A stretch of DNA of 64,000 nt from Ascoidea asiatica (lineage: Eukaryota; Ascomycota; Saccharomycetes; Ascoideales; Ascoideaceae), in the NCBI GenBank assembly GCA_001600695.1, contig BCKQ01000002.1:868001-932000 (forward strand). Direction: 5' to 3'. The notes under the pieces were generated by a model. It saw only the letters and a program-made list of their open reading frames with translations. It searched no databases and had not been told where the DNA came from. Shown piece after piece: positions 28,316 to 40,089 of this stretch (within the stretch, counting starts at the first letter, position 1; each line of letters starts with the position of its first letter). The translations under genes were made by a program, and so were the position numbers.

Positions 28316-31027
28316 TTAATACTGAAAGTTCATACCAATAGTATTTAATGGATCTTGATCTGATTTATCCTCAAAAGATAAAAAAATTTCTTCCACATTC
28401 CCCTTTATTGCCCAATTCAAGTTTCTTGACATTCCTGAATTTCTAAAATCAATTTCCTCAAGATTATTTTCTTTTATACTTTCACTAGAAACTAAAAATT
28501 TTTTAACTAATGTAGCATTTAACCAATTTAATGATTTAAGTTCAATTTTCTTTAAATTTCTCAAATTTTTTAAGTGCTTTAAAATCTCAGAATATTCAAT
28601 TTTCCTTAATTGATTCAAATCCCAATTATTATTCTTTTTAACATCTGATAAATGTAATAATAAATCTTCTTGATTCTCTATTTTACATTCATTTGGTTTA
28701 TGTTTGCTTACCAAAACAAAAGTAGGTTCAGCTGTTATTGTTCTGGGTTGATCCTCTTTTTCAACAATATTTTCCTTAATATGATTATCTTGATCTTCTT
28801 CGTTTTCAACTTCTTTTAATTCATTATTGAATGTATTATTGAAAAAAACTTTTTTTTGTATTTTTGTATTACTATTAGAAATATTTAACTCTTTTTGTTT
28901 TTGAAAGCTATTACTTAATTTGGAGTAAGAATAAATATCCAAATTCTGGTTATCTTCACTTTTTTTAGTAAATGGTTTTGAAAAAGATGAATTGTATGGA
29001 GTATTTTTCCTTGGAGTATAAGATTTATTCATAGAAGATTCAAAGAATTCATCTTTGTAAAAGTCAAGTTTATTTGAGTTCATTGATGGATCATTATCCA
29101 TGAAAAAGTTTATTTGTTTATTTGTTTCATATTTTGGAATTGAATTCAAAAAATTAGAAACTGAATTTTCATTTGAGTATCCTTTAACATTATTTAAGTT
29201 AAATCCAGTATTAAGATTATTAATTAGAGCAGAAGTAATACTTGGAAAATCTTTTGCTAATTTAGATAATTCATCTTGAATTGTTCTAAAAGTATAATAT
29301 TCAGAATTATTATTTCCTATTTTATCATTTTCTAAAAATGAACTATATGGACTTGGTGATGGAATTGATCTTTTATAAATACTTGTTTGTTTAGAATAAA
29401 CAGAAGTTCCATATGCGGAAACAATTTCTTTAATTATATTCTGATAGGGATTGGTAATAACAATATTTGGAGTTTTAAGTGATGTATTAATTGAAGAATA
29501 TAATGCATTAGTATTGTCAATATTATTAATGTTATTATTATCTGATAATTTAGGAGATAAAATTAAATTTTCATTTATATTGGTATTACTTACATTATTA
29601 CTTAATCTGTTAAATTCTGCAAAACTTTTTGAACGATTTCTTGAATTTGTTGAATGATTTTCTGTTGAAATACTTTGAAATCTACTGTTAAATTCATTAC
29701 TTTTTCTTCTATTATTATAAATAGGGGTATTACTATTTATAATACGATTTGAAGTAATTGGAAAAGTTTTCAAAGATAAATTAGAAGTTGAATAATTTTT
29801 TTTAATTAAATTATTATTTAAATTATTATTTAAATTATTGATATTATTATTATTATTAAAATTATTATTAGGAGGTAATAAATTATAATTTTTATTTAAA
29901 TTTGTATTTAAAACAATATTATAATCATCAAAAGAATTATAAATAATTTCATAATCTTGAGATAAAACAACATTATTTAAATTTAAATTTTCAATATTTG
30001 AACAAATTTTTAATAAATGAATTAAAAATCCAACTGGAATTTCTTTTGTTGAATATCTTGATAATAATTTATTTCTTAATGGATGAGGTTCTACAAATGG
30101 TAAATATTTTAAAGAATTATTTTTTGAATTTAATAATTTTAATTTATTTAAATTTTTATTATTTTTATTATTTTTATTATAATTATAATTATAATTATTA
30201 TAATTATGAATTGAAGAATTTTCAAAAATAAAAATTTTTTTAAATTTTTGTTTAATTGTAGATTTAATTTTTTTTAAAGATTTTGATTTTAAATTTTCAT
30301 AATTATTTATTTGAAAATTATAATTATCATAATCATTATTAATTGAAGATAATCTTGAATTTCTTGAATTTGTTGTAATTAAAGATAAATTTGAATAAGT
30401 TGCAGAATGATTTGAGATTGAATAATTAAAAGATAATCTTGAATTTCTTGAAGTTATTTTTGTAATTGAAGAAGATTTTGAATTAATTAAAGAATGATTT
30501 GAATTATTTAAATTATTGAAATTTTTATTTAAATTTGTTGGAATTAATAAACTATATAAAGGATCACCTCTTGATTTCCAATCTCTCCAACCTGCGAGAA
30601 TATAATTTTCAGAAATATCATCATAAGAATATGAATAATTATCTTGTGGTAATAATGATATATAATTTTGATTATTAAAATTATTGTCATTGTTGTTGTT
30701 GTTGTTGATGTTATTGTTATTGTTATTGTTATTGTTGTTGTTGTTATTATTATTATGAGATCTATTTAAAATATGATTAATATTAACATTGATTATATTA
30801 TTATTATTAATAATATCATTATTAATAATATTAAAATTAGTTTGATTATTTATGAAATTTATATTATTAAATTGAATATTATTATAATTATTATAAAAAA
30901 TTTGATTAAAATTAAATTTATTAAAATCACCATTAAAATTTAAATTATTTGAATTTATTAAAAATTCAATTAAATTTTTTTCTTTTTCAGATAAAATAAT
31001 ATAATCATTTTTATTATTATTGGAGAA

Positions 31028-31075
<48 letters not shown>

Positions 31076-31935
31076 TTCAATAAATGGAATATAATATAAA
31101 TTATCTAAATATTGTAAATCTAAATTTTTAATAAATTTAGCTAAGAAATTATTTTTTCTAATTGTAGTTATGAATTGAGCAAATCTATAAGTTGATTTAA
31201 ATTTTAAATTTTGATATAATAAAGGTAAAGTAATTTTGTAAAATTTTTTATTAATATATAATAAATTTAATAAATTTTTATTTGGTAAAGTATTATAATT
31301 ATAATTAAAAGAATTTTTATAATTTGATAAGATTTTATTAATATAATTTTTATCAGATTTATTTATATTAATTATTTGATTATTTATGATTAAATTACTG
31401 TTATTATTATTATTTGTGATACTATTAAATTTACTTAAAGGTGGAGTTAAAAAAGCAACAGTATTTTTAATTTTTTTTGAATTTTTATTTTTAAAAGATA
31501 TTGGATATTTTGAATATGAAATTCCAGTTGAAATGAATAAAAGAATTTTATATAATATATTTTCAGGTAAATTATTTAATGATAAAATGTAATCATTTGA
31601 ATTATGAACAGAGATAGAGATTGAATTTGAGATTGAATTTTTAAGAGCAGATTTTCTTTGAACTTTATCTTTATGATCTTTGTGATCTTTATGATCTTTA
31701 TGATCTTTATGATCTTTATGATCTTTCTTTTCTTTATTGTCAGTATGATAATCGATTAAGTTATCGATGATGAGATCATTTTGATTATCATTTTGATTGT
31801 TATTATTATTATCGATAGTATTATTTGAAGTTGGATTTATGATTTCATTTGAAGATATGAAAGATAAACATCTTTTTGATAAAGATCTATTACCACTTGA
31901 TTTATTATTTGATTTAGAATTTGATTTATTATTTG

Positions 31936-31978
<43 letters not shown>

Positions 31979-32131
31979 GGAATCATTATTTATATTAATA
32001 TTTTCTAAAATTGAGGTTGAATATTTTTTACCATAATTATTATTTGCAATACTAATTTTTTTAAAATTTGATCCATTATAAAGTGAATTTGAATTTGAAT
32101 TTGAAAATGAGAAAGAAATAACTGAATTCAT
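28316..32131 (-). CDS. Giant Asn-rich F-box/LRR-like protein
   Basis: A 1271-residue protein. An F-box-like segment starts near residue 185 (NNLPENILYKILLFIS) and, after an Asn/Ser insert, continues as LLNLLYINKKFYKITLPLLYQNLKFKSTYRFAQF. Leucine-rich segments follow (NIENLNLNNVVL, and near the C-terminus LKKIELKSLNWLNATLVKKF and LEEIDFRNSG). This arrangement suggests a substrate receptor of an SCF ubiquitin ligase. Several Asn runs of up to 14 to 16 residues, a sixfold Asp-His-Lys repeat and long Ser/Asn linkers make up most of the length. An AGWRDWKSRGDPLYS block of unknown meaning lies between. The orthologue is not certain and no symbol is given. It is divergent from HUL4. Confidence 0.7.
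31675..31730. repeat. 9-bp minisatellite encoding Asp-His-Lys repeats
   Basis: Six near-perfect copies of ATGATCTTT (plus-strand view) inside the F-box-like gene encode a run of DHK triplets. His-rich repeats of this kind can bind metal, but here simple expansion is equally likely. Confidence 0.9.
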
Positions 32132-33513
32132 TTTTTAATTTGTTAATATTTTGTTAATATAGTATATTAAAATGTATCAGCGGTTAATTTTAAAGGGTTC
32201 AAAATATTTAATAATTTAAGTGGATGTTTTATAATTAATATATTTAATGTATTTGATATATTATAATATATATTATTTTAATAATAATATAATTGATATA
32301 TTTGTTGTTTGGTATTTGATAAGTGATATGATAATATAGGAATATTTAAGATAAGATAATAAACATTTGAAAATGACAGAGATGTAATTGAAGGTAATCG
32401 AGATATATCAATTATCTATCAATAATCTATCAGTTATATCTTTCAATTAAATATATTATTAAATATATTATTAAATATATTATTTAATATATTATTTAAT
32501 AATTTATTTAACAGATATGAAGAATAGATAGAAGATAATTGATGATAGATGATGATAGATGATGATAGATGATAGATAATTGATATGGATTGATATTGGA
32601 TGATTTATGAATATTCTTTAAAGCAAGGCAACAAAGCAAATAAGTCAGATCAAAATCAAAGCATTAAAACCTGAAATTATCAATCTCAGGGCAAAAAAGA
32701 GAAAGCCCACAAGATATAAAAATAAAGATTTCCAGCAAATCAACAAATCACCAAACCACCGGAAATTGAGCCGAGTAAAAGTATCAACTTTGTTAGCCTT
32801 GTTAGTCTTGTTAGCCTTGTTAACCTCCCATCGGTATCACCGCACTGGCAGTCTTCCGATAGGACTCTTTCTCCGCCGACAACAACGCTCGCTCCACAAA
32901 AAACACACGAGAAGAGACCGCAGAAGAGACCACAAGTACGGCTCTTCTTTCGGGGATAAAGTACAACACCAGATATGTGGATCTCTTCACTGTCTCTCAA
33001 AGTGGCTTGAACAAAGCAGCTGTCACTTCTGAATTGGTGTGAATAATTCCCATTTAGTGTTTAATTAAGGCTTTTTCTATCTAAATTTATTTTTATTTTT
33101 ATTTATGGGCTGGCATCTTCTTCTTATCTTATCATCTTCTTCATATCCACCACTTTTATCTTCCTCGTCTTCTTCACCACTTTTATCTTCCTCGTCTTCT
33201 TCACCGGCGTCTAATCCACCATCCTCGCTCATTCAATTGCTCATTAATCCTTCATTTATTCGCTTTTCTGCTTTTGTGATAGAAATTATCTCACTTCATC
33301 CATGTATCTCTTATCTTCTTTAATCTAATCATAATATATTATTAATATATTCTTAATATATCACTGGCACATTTCAATTTATGTTATTCATTCTTATCAT
33401 CTTCTTCATATTTCATATTTCTCATTTCATATAATAATAATCATTTCATTCATTTCTCATATCTCATATCTCATATCTCATATCTATCATTTCTCTTTAT
33501 TTCATATCTTAAA
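32132..33513. other. Divergent promoter region between the F-box-like gene and HUL4
   Basis: This 1382-base region starts with AT-only repeats (about 32455-32515, TTAAATATATTA type) and ATGATAG repeats. Next is a GC-richer island (32760-33060) containing four TTGTTAGYCT repeats, CGG-N5-CCG at 32832-32842 and several CCG triplets. It ends in two TCTTCTTCACCACTTTTATCTTCCTCG-like repeats and CATATCT repeats near HUL4. Overlapping small frames in the island (32740-33032) are chance openings in GC-richer DNA. Confidence 0.55.
32776..32824. repeat. Imperfect TTGTTAGCC direct repeats
   Basis: Four near-identical 9- to 12-base units (TTGTTAGCC, TTGTTAGTC, TTGTTAGCC, TTGTTAACC) lie in the promoter island, directly followed by the CGG-N5-CCG pair. 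Confidence 0.8.
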
Positions 33514-36500
33514 ATGTCTTCAATAATATCTTATTCCATTTCTAAACCTGATAATAATCACATAGTTAATCATAATATAATTCATAATCATAATCTCACT
33601 CATAATCATATCCATACTCATAGTCATATTCATAATCAATCTAATTCAAATTTGCATAATCATACTAAAAATAAAAATAAAAATAAAAATAAAATTATTA
33701 AAAATTTACAATTTTCTCCAATATCTTCTTCAATTTCAAATAATATACACAACAACAACAACAACAACAACATTAATAATAATAATAATTCAACCGCTGA
33801 TATTAATTCAATTCAAAATAATAACGCCAATAACAATAATAATTCAAATAACTTAAATAATGCTACTGGTTTAGCTTATTCTTTTACTAATTTTTTTTCA
33901 AAATTCTCTTCATATTTATCTCCAACTTCATCTAATTTAACAAATAATTCAATTCAAAATAATAATAATAATTCATTATCAAATATTACTCATCATAGTA
34001 GACATGATACTGATATTTCAATAGATCTTGAAACAAATGTAATTAAACAAATTAATAATATCTCCAATAATAATCAAAATGAATTTATTTTTGATCATTG
34101 TATATGTTGTTCAACTTTAATTAAATATCCAATTAATTCTTTAAAAATTAAATGTATTATTTGTAATACTAAATTACAATTATCTTCAAATAATAATAAA
34201 AACTCAATTACCAATTCAAATTCAAATTCAAATTCAACTTCAATTGATTTAGATATTATTAAATCTTTAATAGTAGATTCCTTTGAATCTTTAAAACAAT
34301 TTAATATCAATTTAAATGATACAAATAATGATATTAATAAATTATCTACCTCATTTAATGATTTATCTTATTATATATATAACTCATTCAATTCTTTTCC
34401 AATTTTACAAAACTCTTTTTATCCAAATAATTTAAAATCTAAAAATTTATCTCATTCTTCTCCAAATATTGATTATATAAAAATTCATTTAATTTTTCAT
34501 TCTTTACTTTCATTACCTTCAAAAAAACCTTATTTTATTTTATTATCTTCAATTAATAATTTATTATCAAATTTACCAAATGTAATTTCAACTCCAAATC
34601 ATTTAAGAATTTTATTAATTTTTTTAGAAATTCCTTCTTTAAATTCTTCTTTAAATTTATCAACAACTTCCATAACCAGTAACAATAATAAATTATTTGA
34701 TAAACCTGAAATAAAATCTTTAAGTTTTCAAATTTTATCAAGATTAATTGGTTTATTATCAAATTTAAATCAAGATTTAATTAATTATTTTTGTAATTGG
34801 TTCTCAAGATTTACTGAAATTATTTTCTTCTCAAAATTAGATCTAATTAATAAATATATTAATTATATTTTAAAATTTCATTTAAATAATAATATTAATA
34901 ATTCTGGTAATAATAACTCAAATAATGATAATAACTTATTAACTCATGATAATTCTTCAAAAGATTCAATAAATTTATTATCAATCAATAGAAGATTACC
35001 TCCAACTTCTTCTCAACATTCAATACATTCAAATCATTCTAATTCTTCATTTTCAATTCCATTACCCTTATCTTTAAATTTAAATTTAAATTTAAATTCA
35101 AATTCTTTTAAAAATAAAAAAATTCCTTCAAAATTTAAATTAAAAGTTCATACTTATACAAATGATTGGCATTTAAAATCTGCTTCAAAAGTTGCTTTTT
35201 ATTTCTTTATTTCAAATACTTATAATAATACAAATAATTATATTCTGTATAATAAATTTGTTAAAAAATTCCCAAGTTCAAGATTTTATAACTCTCTGGT
35301 AGATTTTGTTAATTTAAAACAAGATTTTAATATTTGGCAAAATTTACCTTCAACAAAAAATTCAATTCAAAATAATATGAATATTTGTAAAAAAAATATA
35401 TTAACTGAACAATCTTCTTCAAAATTAAATTCAAATTCAAATTCAAATTCTGATTATATTAAAGATATTTTATTATCAATTAATCAACCAACTTCAAGTT
35501 TTATTGATCCAATAAGTTCAAATAGATATTCTTTTACTTTTTGTCAATATCCATTTTTATTATCTTTATCCGCAAAAATTTCAATTTTAGAATATGAAGC
35601 TAAAAAACAAATGGAAAGAAAAGCTGAAGAAGCTTTTATAACTTCTCTTGATAAAAAAATTTTAATTGATGTTTATTTAAGAATTAAAGTTAGAAGAAAT
35701 CATATAACTAATGATTCTTTACGTTGTATTAAAAATCATTTATCTGATTTAAAAAAATCTTTAAAAATTGAATTTATTGATGAACCTGGAATTGATGCCG
35801 GTGGTTTAAAAAAAGAATGGTTTCTATTATTAACAAGAAATCTTTTTAATCCAATTAATGGTTTATTTATTACTTCTACTGAATCAAATTTTTCTTGGTT
35901 TACTATAAATCCAGTTGGTTCAAAAACTTTTGATTTATATTTTTTACTTGGTGTTATTTTAGGTTTAGCAATTTATAATTCTACAATTTTAGATTTACAT
36001 TTTCCATCTGCTTTATATAAAAAATTATTAGATAAACAAGTTACTTTCTATGATTTTTCAATTTTAAATCCAGAAACTGCAAAAGGTTTAAAACAATTAT
36101 TAGATTATAAAAATGATGATTTTAATACTGTTTTTGATTTAAATTTTGAAATTAATTATAAAGATTCTTTTGATGTTTTACATTCTATTGAATTAATCCC
36201 AAAAGGTAAAAATATTAAAGTTACAAGATTTAATAGACATAGATATGTTAGAAAATATATTGATTTTTTCTTAAATAAATCAATTAATGATCAATTTAAT
36301 GCTTTTAAATCTGGATTTAGAAATGTTATTGATGGTAATGCAATTTCTTTATTTAGTCATGATGAAATTGAATTAATACTTTGTGGTTTAGATGATGAAT
36401 CAAATTCATCTTTAGATTTAACTGCTTTAAAAAGTATTACAAAATATTCTGGTTGGTCATCAATAAATGAAGCATTTAATTCAAATCTTATTAAATGGTT

Positions 36501-36759
36501 TTGGGAATATTTTGAAAATTTATCTTATAAAAATCAAAAAAAATTATTACTGTTTGTTACTGGTTCTGATAGAGTTCCTGCAACTGGAATAACTTCATTA
36601 AATTTTAAAATTTCAAAACTTGGAAATGATTCTGAAAGATTTCCAATGGCTCATACTTGTTTTAATGAAATTTGTTTATATGATTATAATTCAAAAGAAA
36701 AACTTTTTAACAAATTAGAATCTGCTATTAATGAATGTGAAGGTTTTGATTTGAAATAA
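33514..36759 (+). CDS. HUL4: HECT-type E3 ubiquitin ligase Hul4
   Basis: A 1081-residue HECT ligase. The C-terminal HECT domain covers about 725-1081: EFIDEPGIDAGGLKKEWF, YFLLGVILGLAIYN, LLLFVTGSDRVPATGI, then FPMAHTCFNEICLYDY with the catalytic Cys at residue 1049, and a short acidic tail. The upstream region has a CCSTLIKY...KCIICNTKL Cys pair set (about residues 198-218) that may bind zinc, and His/Asn-rich repeats in the first 40 residues (HNHNLTHNHIHTHSHIHN). Hul4 is a nuclear/cytosolic ligase linked to RNA and protein quality control. Choice of Hul4 over Hul5 or Rsp5 rests on the absence of C2, WW and IQ segments and on the AHTCFNxICLYDY ending. Confidence 0.85.
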   Translation: MSSIISYSISKPDNNHIVNHNIIHNHNLTHNHIHTHSHIHNQSNSNLHNHTKNKNKNKNKIIKNLQFSPISSSISNNIHNNNNNNNINNNNNSTADINSIQNNNANNNNNSNNLNNATGLAYSFTNFFSKFSSYLSPTSSNLTNNSIQNNNNNSLSNITHHSRHDTDISIDLETNVIKQINNISNNNQNEFIFDHCICCSTLIKYPINSLKIKCIICNTKLQLSSNNNKNSITNSNSNSNSTSIDLDIIKSLIVDSFESLKQFNINLNDTNNDINKLSTSFNDLSYYIYNSFNSFPILQNSFYPNNLKSKNLSHSSPNIDYIKIHLIFHSLLSLPSKKPYFILLSSINNLLSNLPNVISTPNHLRILLIFLEIPSLNSSLNLSTTSITSNNNKLFDKPEIKSLSFQILSRLIGLLSNLNQDLINYFCNWFSRFTEIIFFSKLDLINKYINYILKFHLNNNINNSGNNNSNNDNNLLTHDNSSKDSINLLSINRRLPPTSSQHSIHSNHSNSSFSIPLPLSLNLNLNLNSNSFKNKKIPSKFKLKVHTYTNDWHLKSASKVAFYFFISNTYNNTNNYILYNKFVKKFPSSRFYNSLVDFVNLKQDFNIWQNLPSTKNSIQNNMNICKKNILTEQSSSKLNSNSNSNSDYIKDILLSINQPTSSFIDPISSNRYSFTFCQYPFLLSLSAKISILEYEAKKQMERKAEEAFITSLDKKILIDVYLRIKVRRNHITNDSLRCIKNHLSDLKKSLKIEFIDEPGIDAGGLKKEWFLLLTRNLFNPINGLFITSTESNFSWFTINPVGSKTFDLYFLLGVILGLAIYNSTILDLHFPSALYKKLLDKQVTFYDFSILNPETAKGLKQLLDYKNDDFNTVFDLNFEINYKDSFDVLHSIELIPKGKNIKVTRFNRHRYVRKYIDFFLNKSINDQFNAFKSGFRNVIDGNAISLFSHDEIELILCGLDDESNSSLDLTALKSITKYSGWSSINEAFNSNLIKWFWEYFENLSYKNQKKLLLFVTGSDRVPATGITSLNFKISKLGNDSERFPMAHTCFNEICLYDYNSKEKLFNKLESAINECEGFDLK

Positions 36760-37583
36760 GTTACTTTCAAGTTTGATTTTTAATAAATTTTTTTATTTTT
36801 ACACTTTCCTTTTTTGTTTTTTTGTTTTTTATTTTTTGTTCTATTTTCTTTGCCGTTTTTATTTTTCTTCTTATTTCCACTGCTTTTTGCCTTTTTTCAT
36901 TCTTCAACTAATATTCTCAATTTAGTTTGTCAATTCAATTTGTCATTTTTTTTTTTATTATAAATGACAAGAAATTTAATCATCGTTTTTCCGTTTATGC
37001 TTTTCAATCCTCTTTTCAATAATTGTTTTTATTTGAACTTTTCACTACATTGTTCACCAATTTTTTCTGCTTTTTTTATCATTATAATTTTTCATTAAAT
37101 TTTTTTATCATACTTTTTAGAATTTTAAATTTTAGATTTTTGTCAACATCATTTTTACGATTCATAATTTTTTTTTTTGAACTGGTTTTTTGCATCAATG
37201 TCATTATAGTTGCATATTTTTATAGTTATAATAATCACATTAATTATCTCAATTCAAATATAGTAATGAAATATCAATCGAAGTTATGTAAATATAAAAA
37301 AATTTCTATATTTTTTGAAAAATTTGGCAAGTGAATATTGATTAATCTTACTTATAAAGGATTGATTGAAAATTATTATACAGATGTTTATGTACTATTT
37401 GAGATATAAAAAATTTAATATACTCTATTTGTAATAAGATTTTATATTTATAATTTTGGAATAAAGTCAAAAAAAAAAAAAAAATACATTAACATGAGAT
37501 TAGGAATAGTTAGTTGAGTGTTAGTTAGATAAATAATTAAATATATGAGATGAGAAATATGATGAAATAGTTTTAATAAAAGA
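36760..37583. other. Convergent intergenic region between HUL4 and RIP1
   Basis: T-rich 3' flanks on both sides. A 103-codon plus-strand frame (37023-37334) is Phe/Leu-rich because of T runs and has no promoter-like context, so it is not called. No RNA gene is seen. Confidence 0.6.
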
Positions 37584-38246
37584 TTAACCAACTACTAAAG
37601 TTTCAGAATCAGCAAATTCATAAGCAGGAATTTCTAAATTTAATGGAGCTGGACCTCTTCTAATTCTACCAGATATATCATAATGAGAACCATGACAAGG
37701 ACAAAACCAACCACCAAAATCACCAGCTTCACCAATTGGAACACAACCTAAATGAGTACAAATACCCAACATTACTAACCATTCAGGATTTTTAACACGA
37801 TCAGCATCAGCTTGTGGATCTCTTAAAGATTGAATATTAACTTCATTAGCTTCAGAAATTTCAGAAGAAGTTCTATGTCTAATGAATACAGGTTTACCTT
37901 GCCATTTTACAATAACATTTTTACCTTCTGGGATTGCATTTAATTTAACTTCAACTTTTGCCATAGCTAAAACATCAGCAGAAGCAGACATTGAAGTTAA
38001 AAAAGATTCAACAGTTGATTTTGCACCAACAGCAGATACTAAACCAAAAGATCCAACCATGAAATATGTAAAAGATCTAGTTTTATCATTATTTCCACCA
38101 GTTGGTTTAACATAATCAGTAAAATCTGGAGTATTATAATTTGATTTTGAAATTATTGAAGTTGAAGATAATGATCTTAAACCTAAAGTTGGTTTTAATG
38201 ATTTTACACCAAATTTTGAAAATGATTTAAGTGCTATTGAAGACAT
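37584..38246 (-). CDS. RIP1: Rieske iron-sulfur subunit of the cytochrome bc1 complex
   Basis: A 220-residue subunit of respiratory complex III that passes electrons from ubiquinol to cytochrome c1. Residues 1-30 form a mitochondrial presequence ([20 protein letters not shown]). One membrane segment lies around 60-80. The 2Fe-2S site is CTHLGC (163-168) and CPCHGSH (182-188): Cys163, His165, Cys182 and His185 are the expected ligands and Cys168-Cys184 the disulfide. [14 protein letters not shown] is the conserved C-terminus. The frame opens further upstream, to 38321, but the ATG at 38246 is chosen because it starts the presequence. CCAAT boxes lie upstream. Confidence 0.97.
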   Translation of the reverse strand: MSSIALKSFSKFGVKSLKPTLGLRSLSSTSIISKSNYNTPDFTDYVKPTGGNNDKTRSFTYFMVGSFGLVSAVGAKSTVESFLTSMSASADVLAMAKVEVKLNAIPEGKNVIVKWQGKPVFIRHRTSSEISEANEVNIQSLRDPQADADRVKNPEWLVMLGICTHLGCVPIGEAGDFGGWFCPCHGSHYDISGRIRRGPAPLNLEIPAYEFADSETLVVG

Positions 38247-38317
38247 TATTAAAGATGATATGAATATAAATTTATAAATATATATATATATTTTTTTTTT
38301 GCTTCTTAATTCAATTA

Positions 38318-38557
38318 CCAATTTTTTAATTATTTTAAATTATTTATTAAATCACTTCAATTATTATTGTATTATTTTCAATAAGTTAATCATAAATTAT
38401 TCTCATCAAACCTTCTTAATATTTCATGGTAACGGTAAAACCAATACAAGTAAGTAAGTAAGTAAGTAAGTAGCTTGAATTTTATCTGAATTGATATGAT
38501 TTCCAGAGAAGAATCATGTGAGTGGTGTATAATGGCCATTTCTGCGGCTTTCATTGG
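38318..38557. promoter_or_regulatory. RIP1: CCAAT boxes upstream of RIP1
   Basis: CCAAT occurs at 38318-38322 and 38441-38445, and in reverse (ATTGG) at 38553-38557. The Hap2/3/4/5 complex activates respiratory genes through CCAAT in yeasts, so control of RIP1 by Hap is plausible. CCAAT is short and could arise by chance. Confidence 0.4.
38448..38472. repeat. (AAGT)n tetranucleotide repeat
   Basis: Six tandem AAGT units between the RIP1 and CDC8 promoters. Confidence 0.92.
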
Positions 38558-38795
38558 CCAGCAAACTCACTGACTTTGAAAGTAGCAGAAAAACAAGAAC
38601 CGCAAATATGGCTACAAAAAAGACATGCGTGTTAATGTCAGCATGCATTAAACCCACATAAATGGTTTATGCAAGCAAATGTGCAGTATCGGCACAATTA
38701 TGTTTTACATTTTAATTGCACAGTGTTATACATGAATACACAGATCTGGTTTTTTTATCAATTTTTAATTAAATTTGTTTTTTTTCTTTTTTTTT

Positions 38796-38801
38796 ACGCG
38801 T
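38796..38801. promoter_or_regulatory. CDC8: MCB element (ACGCGT) upstream of CDC8
   Basis: An exact MluI cell-cycle box lies 156 bases before the CDC8 ATG. MBF uses this element to turn on DNA-synthesis genes, including thymidylate kinase, at G1/S in budding yeast, so the site and the gene match well. Confidence 0.65.
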
Positions 38802-38956
38802 CGTTTTAAAGTTATCTTATGAAGAAAGATATCGAGTTAAAGAATTTATCATCAATCTCATCAATTTCATCACAAATATATAATTCTAAAATAAGGAATT
38901 GAAAGAAGAATAGTATCATAAATTTAGAAGCAAAAAAAAAAAAAAAAAAAAGGGAG

Positions 38957-39634
38957 ATGAAAAGAGGTTTGTTAATTTTGATTGAGGGACTTGATAGAAC
39001 TGGGAAAACTACTCAAATTAATTTATTAAAAGATTATTTTAAAAATGAATTGAAAAAAGATGTAGAAATAATTAAATTTCCAGATAGAACTACTCCAATT
39101 GGTAAATTGATAAATAATTATTTATCTTCTAAAGAAGATAGTGAAGATACATTATCTGATGAATCAATTCATTTATTATTTTCTGCAAATCGATGGGAAT
39201 TGAAAGAAAAAATTATGAATAAATTAAATAATGGAATAAATATTTTATTAGATAGATATATTTATTCAGGTATAATTTATTCAGTCTCAAAAGGTTTAGA
39301 TTTTAATTGGTGTTTTAATCCTGATAAAGGTTTACCAAAACCAGATTTTACTTTTTTTTTAACATTTAAAAATAAAAATTATATAAAAGAAAATTTATCA
39401 AAAAGAAATAATTTTGGTGAAGAGAAATATGAAGTTTTACAATTTCAATTAAAAGTTTTTAAATTATATAATGAATTAATTTTTAATGAGAATAATAATA
39501 ATTTTGATAATTGGGTTAAAATATTTATTGATAATAAAGATATTAATCAAGTTAAAAATGATATTGAATGTAAATTAAATAAATTTTTAATATCTTATGA
39601 TTTAGAAAATAATAATAAAATTCAATTTTTTTAA
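38957..39634 (+). CDS. CDC8: Thymidylate kinase
   Basis: A 225-residue enzyme phosphorylating dTMP to dTDP for DNA synthesis. The P-loop is GLDRTGKTTQ at residues 11-20. The substrate-side motif FPDRTTPIGKLINNYLS follows, then LLFSANRWELKEKI, the DRYIYSGIIYSVSKGLDFNWC block with the conserved DRY, and the LPKPDFTFFL strand. The C-terminal part carries Asn inserts. The length is close to the yeast enzyme (216). It is convergent with APS1, with 20 bases between stop codons, and has an MCB site in its promoter, consistent with G1/S expression. Confidence 0.96.
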   Translation: MKRGLLILIEGLDRTGKTTQINLLKDYFKNELKKDVEIIKFPDRTTPIGKLINNYLSSKEDSEDTLSDESIHLLFSANRWELKEKIMNKLNNGINILLDRYIYSGIIYSVSKGLDFNWCFNPDKGLPKPDFTFFLTFKNKNYIKENLSKRNNFGEEKYEVLQFQLKVFKLYNELIFNENNNNFDNWVKIFIDNKDINQVKNDIECKLNKFLISYDLENNNKIQFF

Positions 39635-39654
39635 AAAATATAAATTTTTTTTTT

Positions 39655-40089
39655 TTAATCTAATTTCTCAGAATATTTAATTCTATTAATAATAATATCC
39701 TTTGAAGTTTCTTCAATTTCACCACCTAAAAACATTTCATCTAATATTGCATATGCTTTATAAAAATTAAATACTAAATCTAATTCACAAACATCACTAA
39801 AAAAAGAATCTAAAACTTCAACAAATAAATGTATACTTTCAAGATAAATTAAATCATTATCATTTAATTCAACAACAAATATAAAAAATAATCCTGCATA
39901 TCTTCTATATATTACTTTATTCTGTTGAAATTCAACAAAATTAGATTGATATTTTGAATCTCTTGAAGATATAAGTTTATGAATCTTGGTTTTCATTTGA
40001 AATTTATCCTCATCTGAAAAGGTTTGATACCATTTAGCCAATCGTACCTTGCCCTGTCTGTTCATCACCAATATATACTGTATAGCCAT
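39655..40089 (-). CDS. APS1: AP-1 clathrin adaptor small (sigma) subunit
   Basis: A 144-residue sigma adaptin of the AP-1 complex, which sorts cargo between trans-Golgi and endosomes. MAIQYILVMNRQGKVRLAKWYQTF is the typical AP-1 sigma start; the plasma-membrane AP-2 subunit usually has FNKQG and RLxRWF in this place. Conserved parts that follow are VIYRRYAGLFFIFVVE, YLESIHLFVEVLDSFFSDVCELDLVFNF and AYAILDEMFLGGEIEETSK. No intron is needed. It is divergent from PEX1. Confidence 0.92.
   Translation of the reverse strand: MAIQYILVMNRQGKVRLAKWYQTFSDEDKFQMKTKIHKLISSRDSKYQSNFVEFQQNKVIYRRYAGLFFIFVVELNDNDLIYLESIHLFVEVLDSFFSDVCELDLVFNFYKAYAILDEMFLGGEIEETSKDIIINRIKYSEKLD

Larger units (their letters stand above)
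38247..38956. other. Divergent promoter region of RIP1 and CDC8
   Basis: It contains three CCAAT boxes on the RIP1 side and an MCB element on the CDC8 side, annotated separately. There is also an AAGT tetranucleotide run (38448-38472) and an A run just before the CDC8 start. No RNA gene is seen. Confidence 0.6.

Noticed and set aside
32740-33032. Overlapping frames of 86 and 88 codons on both strands
   Set aside because: Chance openings in a GC-richer promoter island with direct repeats; they overlap each other antisense.
37023-37334. 103-codon Phe/Leu-rich plus-strand frame
   Set aside because: It follows T-rich 3' flanking DNA between convergent genes; hydrophobic content is a composition effect.
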